Assembly (NCBI RefSeq): GCF_019175385.1
Contig: NC_083346.1
Location: forward strand, 248,001 to 312,000
Origin: Lycium barbarum
Taxonomy: Eukaryota > Streptophyta > Magnoliopsida > Solanales > Solanaceae
Length of the DNA stretch: 64,000 nt
Direction of reading: 5' to 3'
Of the stretch, positions 57,601-64,000 are shown in pieces (positions within the stretch are counted from its first letter, which is position 1; each line of letters opens with the position of its first letter). The notes beneath the pieces were generated by a model, which worked only from the letters and a program-made list of their open reading frames with translations, did no database searches and was not told the DNA's origin. Position numbers and translations under genes: made by a program.

Positions 57601-58813
57601 ATATATAGTACTAATTTCTCAATGTATATACACATATATATACATAATTTATTCCGACGTGCACTCCCACCCTTACATGTGGGTCTGCCTCTGTAATCAT
57701 GAGCTCACTCCTCTCCCACGCAAGAACTAAAAAGAATAAGTTGGTACATTGCAAAATACTATTTACTAATTAAGTACACTACCTAAAATCGTTCATAAAC
57801 TGTATTGCTTGAATGGAGCAAAAATTTCGTTTCACTAACAATATCTTTCCAAATTATCAAATCTTCTTTAAGTTTGTGACCGTTACTCATCAGAAATCTG
57901 TATATCTGTTTACTTCCTCCAGATATGAATAATAATCGTCTTGTTGACTTCCAACAAATATTTATAATCTTCAATAATAACCGCAAAATAGCCGAAAAAG
58001 AATAAAATTATATGTCACGCGTACATGACCATTCATATATACTCGACTAACTTTGGGACAATCTTATGGAACAAGGAGGGCATCTTTTTAAAATTCTTTC
58101 CCTGGCCTCAACATGAAGTTGAGACACATTTTTGGAGCTAATGTGGAGTTGTGGGGACATGTTCCAAAGGAAAGAGACATATCTCTGAAACTTAAAGAAA
58201 TTTTGACAAAATCCTGCCCAATGAAAGAATAAAGGACAGATTATATATCTTTAATTTCTCAAGGTTGCAAGTAGATTGATTTTATAGCTTTTTATAAATT
58301 TATTTTTTATTTTACGTTTTTTTTTTTTTGGTTAAAAGATTTTTAACTTATAAAGTATTTGGAAATAATACTTAATAAAATTTTACATGATTTTTTTTTC
58401 TATTCAAATTATAATGTGCTATGTTTGTCCACTTGCTCTTTACTAAATAACCTTTAAAAATGATAGAAGACAAGTCAAACAGAGAAACACAGCAGATGCA
58501 CTTGGGTAGAGAGATATGTGCTGTCCACTTGTTAAACTTTGGAAATAGCGGACCACACGCCCAATTTAAGATTTAAAATGCCAAACTTCGTTGAGTTCGA
58601 GATGGCAAAAAAATGAAATTCGGATATAATTCGACTCCGAAAGTTAGATTAAAAGGTGAATATTGTTTAAAGCCCTAATGTGAGACTCAACACTCCTGCA
58701 CGCCTAAGACTAGACACATAAAGTGTAGAGAATATAAGAAGGGGTTCAACATCGGATAACTCATGAATTAGCTGACCATGAGACCACGATAAGAAGAATT
58801 GACATTAAATCTA
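57601..58813. other. Intergenic
   Basis: No gene recognised. The frame at 57783-57986 shows no family features. Confidence 0.45.
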
Positions 58814-59421
58814 GGAAAAATGTGTAAATATACCTCTCAACTTTGTGATTTAGAGTAAATATATCCCTCGTTAAAAAAGTGGTAAATATAACCCTGTCGT
58901 TATAAAATGATGCAAATATATCTTTTTGTCTGATGAAATGTTTTGTAAAAATCATTTAGCTTATTTTTTTAATAAAAAAATATCCCGTGGCTTTAAAAAA
59001 AGTCTACCATTTTTTTAGTACACATATTTTTCTAAAGTCACATGGTAATTTTTTTTCCTGGTGGGTCGAGTTTAATTCATTTAAAAGAATGGGTAAAATT
59101 ATATTTTTAAAGCCACCGGAATATTTTTTTCAACAAATCAAACCCCGCATACCAGTTAAAAAAAATATGTCTACTAAAAAAAATGGGTAGACTTTTTTTT
59201 AAAAAAAAAAAAGCCACGTGGAATTTTTTTAATTAAAAAAGAAGCTAAATGATTTTAAAAAAAAATCGGTCAGCGAAAGGGTATATTTGCACCATTTGTA
59301 TAACGGCATGAGTATATTTACACGATTTTGTAACGGTAGGGATATATATACACTATTTTTTTAACGAGGGGTATATCTGCTCTAAATCGCAAAATTGAAA
59401 GGTATATTTGCACCTTTGCCC
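58814..59421. mobile_element. Mutator-type MITE with long inverted repeats
   Basis: 608 bp with an exact 9 bp duplication TTAAATCTA (58805-58813, 59422-59430). The arms are about 170 bp; the outer ends GGAAAAATGTGTAAATATACC and GGGCAAAGGTGCAAATATACC align, with shared CCCTCGTTAAAAAA inside. TSD length and long TIRs fit Mutator. Confidence 0.88.
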
Positions 59422-59804
59422 TTAAATCTAACTCAAACTCAAAAGTTAACTGAAAAAGTGAAAATTGCACATAATCATATTTAAAAAAAAAAATTATCTA
59501 AGCCCAACAGATGTGGGAGAACTGAACCATCAAAGGTGGATTTTGAAATAACCTCTCGTATAATGATGATGATATATTTTACTTGCTTTACTTTATTATT
59601 ACAAAAATATTTGTAAATGAGGTTTTTTTAAGATGATTTATAATCATAGTTGCTTTATGCTTAAATTCTTTGATATGAATTGTGGTTTCATTTTGTTCAT
59701 TTTTTACTTTTTTGAAATGTAGCGGTGGATTCAAGATTTCATCTTTATGAGCTCAAAATTTAAGATTTTTAGTGTTAAACCCATTATATTCATATATATC
59801 ACTT

Positions 59805-62800
59805 TGTCACACCCTGATTTCCCTAGGGTGTGATGGGCACCCGACCCCATATCCGGAGCCGAGCGAACCCACAGACTCTTATTTCACACATGATCTTTCC
59901 GGACCTGTTAAGTCAAATAAGCATGACATACATATTAAGGCTCCCAGATTTTTTTTTTTCTTTACTTATCAAAGTCAACAAAATCTGTAATTATATAGAA
60001 TTCATGTTATAATACAGACTGACACATCGGCTGATGTAGCCGCTTACAGAACTGACATACTATACCCACGACTCTGTCTGCAAAGTCTCTAACATTAACC
60101 AGAAACCATATCACATATACTTCTGACTCGGCAGTCCTCCAGGAGCAAATGGAGTTTGCCATCTTCGCTGGAACGTCTTCTATAATGTCTTCAACTCATC
60201 TGGGAGTACCTGCGCGGCATGAAACGCAGCCCCCGAAGAAGAGGGGGTCAGTACGGAATATGTACTGAGTATGTAAGGCATGAATACAGAAAATATAACC
60301 ATGACTGAAATAGACAGAACAACATACAAAAAGCTTATCCAGAAATATCAAACACTTATCGTTTTTCTTTTCCAGATACGAATCATACTTACTCATCTCG
60401 TATGCCAAACAGATTACAGAACGTACAAATTACTTAAGTGACATCATACCGCAGACGGAATACAGAATATACGGAAGGTCAGAATACTTACTCTCCAACG
60501 TAAGTCATGTATATCAGAATCTGATATCGTAGCACATACGCGGCAGCCCCGGGGACATATACCACACCGGGGCAAGTACCATATCATACAGACGATAACC
60601 TCGGGGACAAATAACACGCCGAGGGACGGTCACATCATATCATATACATAGTGGCCTCGGGGACAGATAACACGCCGAGGAACCGGTGAACAGTGCCAAT
60701 GAATGCGCACGACAACATAGGAACGTGGCTGCCACTCCTGCCTTTGGCGCCACAACACATCTCACTTCCAGAAGTTTTTCTCCGATCTCCGTCACACATC
60801 ACAACATAACCACGGTACCCGGGGGCGGGCAGATAACACAGCACCCCGAGCCCGGACACATCATACTTCGTAACATAACCTCGGTAACCGGGGACGGACA
60901 TATAACACGGTACCCCGGAACCGGACCCATCATACTTCGGAATTCATTTATGGAACCCGGCCCTCAACAGAGGACCCGGCGAACCATCCACACGATACAT
61001 ACCGGCCCGGGACTCGGTGAAGGAAATCATAACATATGCACGAGCAGAGTCGTGAGAAACTAAATGCACATAATTCAGACTCAATAGCTTAATCAAACAT
61101 ATTCTCCGAATATCCATAACAGATTACTTATTACCGAATACTTTATGTCAAGTTACCTTTATCAGAATATTTCTATCAAAGTGCTTATATCGCTTTTACT
61201 CAATCAGATTACATTTTTCAGGTTACTTGCATCAGATTCCTTATAACCGATTACTTAGGTCCGAATACATATATCAAAGGATTATGACAGAATACTTATC
61301 GACATATGAAGGCCCAGAACAAGTCTCGGGTCAATCGGAGTTAGTATACAAAACTTACGAGCGTTCGAAGTACAGAACGCACTACAATCATTTCAGAAGC
61401 TTTTCTTGGAAAACCAGAGCCGTAATCAGGTTAACTACCTTTTAGACATGATTATGGATCAAACCAAATAGAACCCTTGGAATCATACGTACGTCGGAAT
61501 ACTTAAGTCATGATTTACCCATTAGAATTATTTGACACTTAAGCTAGGGAGGGCATACAAATCACAAATGGACTCAGAACCACAGAATGGAATAGCCTCA
61601 AGTTACATACTACATCATATCCTACGTGGCTCTAGGGCATGCCAAAAGAAAGAAAGGTAAGCCTCACATACCTGAGTCGCGACCAACTCGTTACACTTGT
61701 TCATCCAACTTGTCAATCTACGTCCAAAAGGATTCATCCATTCATTAGACTCGTTGTCACATACTTGTCTTAATCTTTCAAACACGTTTATTATGTTCTG
61801 CCGGAATTTCGGCAGCATCTCCCCGGTAAATGTACCAATCCCGAGAATAAGGCTCAGCCCCAAATCAACAACAACCATCCGGGAATTTAACCCGGCCAAA
61901 CCAACAAAGATACTAACAACACCAATAAGAGATTCAAAGCACATTCTAACATTAGTAGCTCTTTTATATACTATTCGACAATATTCTGTTTTCATTCAAA
62001 TCAACCGCATACGATCGAACCAACATCAATATTCGTACACTCAAGTACTAATCCAAAACACTTAAACAAGATTCAAAAACACTTCGGACAACCCACAAAA
62101 TGTTCAAATCAGCCCATCCAATACACAAGCAATTCCGAAATCTTCCAAGTCCAAGAAAACATCAACAATATACTTCTTTTCTTCCAAATTCATCAACTAC
62201 ACTAACAATCCATAATTTAACAACATTAGTCTTACAAATACAAGAAACCATATTAAGATCACATTAGGTACCAAAACAGCCCACATGATTTCAACTCCAC
62301 TTTGAATCGTTAAGCCTTCATTTTACAACATAGAATCTACAACACAACAACCCAAACATACTAAATAAAATTAATTCATCCTTCCTTCAATAAACAACAT
62401 CACACGACCTCCACATCTACACACATAATCTCATGCATTTCATTTATTTTCCACACGTTACAACAACACATAGGCATACTAAATTCACTTAATTCTCCCC
62501 TTCTACACAACAACACGCCCACGGCTAGCCTTCAACATACACATATATTTCATAACTTTCATTCATTTCCACATATCACAACATGCATAAATCATTCATA
62601 ACTCATGAAAATGGAGATTAAACTTACCTTCATTCTTCAACTTCTCCACTTGGTTAAGACTTATGAATCATCCATATAAGCGTTCTATTTGGTCCAACAA
62701 TTCCACCATGTTAAAGAGCACCTTCCACATAGCAAGAAAACTAAAAGAAAATAATCCCCCATGATCAAATTTGAGGGGCTGGTTTCGGCCAGCCCCTAGC

Positions 62801-63288
62801 CGAACCCCTCCCCTTTTTATTTTTTTGTGTTGCTCTCCTTTTCTCTTGTCTTGAATTAGTTAGGCACTCATATATATATATATATATGCATATAATTCAA
62901 GCATGTGAGGGGCACATGCCCTTCTCTAGAAGACTCTTCTTTTTTCTTTACTTTTCTTGAAAATTTAAAAAAAGATGACTTAAACCCTTCTTGCCATGCA
63001 AGCTTGTCCACATGCATATTTTTCCTTCTATTTTCGGCCAACATGGCCCCTTTTATGACCTCCTTGTGAAATTACCATTTTGCCCCTACGTTCCCACATT
63101 ACTTCCATTGATCACTTTGCAAATTTCTCTTTTTGCCCTTAGCCTCTCACAATATTTTCATACTAATAATGGTCATAAGTAATATTCGTAACAACTTGTG
63201 CATTAATATAGTTTTCGAAAATGGTTTCATCCTTAACTTCCCACGACGACTTTGAAATATCCAAACGTTCAAAATACGGGCTATAACA
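59805..63288 (-). mobile_element. Gypsy-type solo LTR
   Basis: 3,484 bp, on the minus strand starting TGTTATAGCCCG and ending CAGGGTGTGACA, flanked by the 5 bp duplication CACTT (59800-59804, 63289-63293). No internal region, primer site or second LTR, so LTR-LTR recombination removed the element. It contains tandem GC-rich repeats at 60540-60960 (CCTCGGGGACAAATAACACG type). Frames at 60635-61995 are LTR sequence, not genes. Confidence 0.9.
60540..60970. repeat. GC-rich tandem repeats in the solo LTR
   Basis: About ten degenerate units with CCTCGGGGACA, CACGCCGAGG, ACCCCG and CACATCATACTTCG. They explain the repetitive plus-strand frame at 60686-61063. Confidence 0.8.
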
Positions 63289-63400
63289 CACTTGTTGCAA
63301 TTTTAATGGATTTTTTCGCATAAATTATGCTCCACGCTGAAAGTGCTGAGTTTAGATGAACCCGGTGCAACAACAATGCATCACCTCTATTAAAATGTCG

Positions 63401-64000
63401 ACACTGCTTGCAAAAAATCCTGTATACGCCATTGGAAACACATGGAATTAGCTACGGAATTTGTCAATAATCTCCAGCTAATTCGTCTAAAATAGCTTCT
63501 AGCTAATTTAGTTTTTTATAATTCTTTGCTAATCTGTAGCTAAATGGGATTAGTGTGAATTTTTATTGTTAAACTTTTTTGTTCATTGCTAATTCCTTAT
63601 TTTCTAGAAATGATAGTAATAGTTACTTCTACTAGTTCCTGACAAAGGGAAGATGTCGCAAGTTAGAATCTTAAAAAGGTAATGATGTTTTTATTTTTTT
63701 AAATATAAAGGCGAATAACTTTTACTACAAAAATATAGAACAATACAAAAAGCGCATCTTAAAAAAAGCATATTTATCCTAGTTAATTATGCTACACGAT
63801 ACGTAGTATTTGGCCAATGAATGATATATATGCTCAAATAATATTCTCCATTTGACACCAACTAATCAATGATAAGAACCACACAATCAGCCAAAAAGAT
63901 TTTTTCAAAAGTATGTGTATCCCAAGATAGAAAGTACTTGTTACAACTTGACTTTTCCTCGTATACTAACCTCCAAAAAAAACATTTTCTACGCCATTGA
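63401..64000. other. Intergenic end of window
   Basis: Contains AGCTAATTTAG / TAGCTACGGAATTT-like short repeats (63440-63560). No gene recognised. Confidence 0.4.

Larger units (their letters stand above)
59590..63400. repeat. Dispersed repeat, copy 2 (interrupted by solo LTR)
   Basis: 59590-59804 and 63289-63400 match copy 1 at 50829-52180. This copy lacks the LINE. Confidence 0.7.

Noticed and set aside
60635..61995. Frames of 88-126 codons on both strands
   Set aside because: All inside the solo LTR; low-complexity repeats and no domain.

Overview
This is plant nuclear DNA, most likely from a member of the Solanaceae. The sequence is AT-rich, with intron-bearing genes that have GT/AG splice sites, and it is dominated by transposable elements. 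Several repeat families point to the nightshades: RTE-type LINE and TS-type SINE 3' ends finishing in TTG repeats, a Mutator-like element carrying a MAIN-like plant mobile domain gene, and Gypsy LTRs ending GGGTCGTGACA. The genus cannot be fixed from the sequence.

Left part (1-25,300, continuing at 37,546-38,260): a tandem array of three minus-strand genes for small secreted Pollen Ole e 1 / extensin-like proteins. Because the genes read right to left, each exon 1 pairs with the exon 2 to its left. Gene 3 (23,560-25,021) is compact, with a 0.93 kb intron. Gene 2 (12,991-19,238) has a 4.8 kb Copia element in its intron. Gene 1 (exon 1 at 8,441-8,663) has the same Copia plus a 6.5 kb CACTA element in its intron, and its exon 2 lies off the left edge. 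Units 1 and 2 are very similar and share several insertions. Unit 3 is more diverged and keeps the empty sites, so insertions and duplications can be ordered by reading the window alone.

Middle (25,291-37,545): a 12.3 kb Mutator-like element with long terminal inverted repeats sits in the upstream region of gene 3. It carries a broken MAIN-like/PMD gene, and that gene's last exon is split by a 7.8 kb gag-only Gypsy retrotransposon (25,990-33,809).

Right part: a complete six-exon oligopeptide transporter (OPT) gene (38,875-43,744, minus, 749 aa predicted) is the only large intact host gene. From about 44 to 64 kb I find no intact gene. This part holds SINEs, MITEs, a truncated LINE, a 3.5 kb solo LTR, a small CACTA derivative, and a possible degenerate RPN10-like fragment.

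No CRISPR, operon, phage or other prokaryote-type system is present. The interest lies in the layered insertions with empty-site controls, gene-fragment capture, and the tandem Ole e 1-like family.
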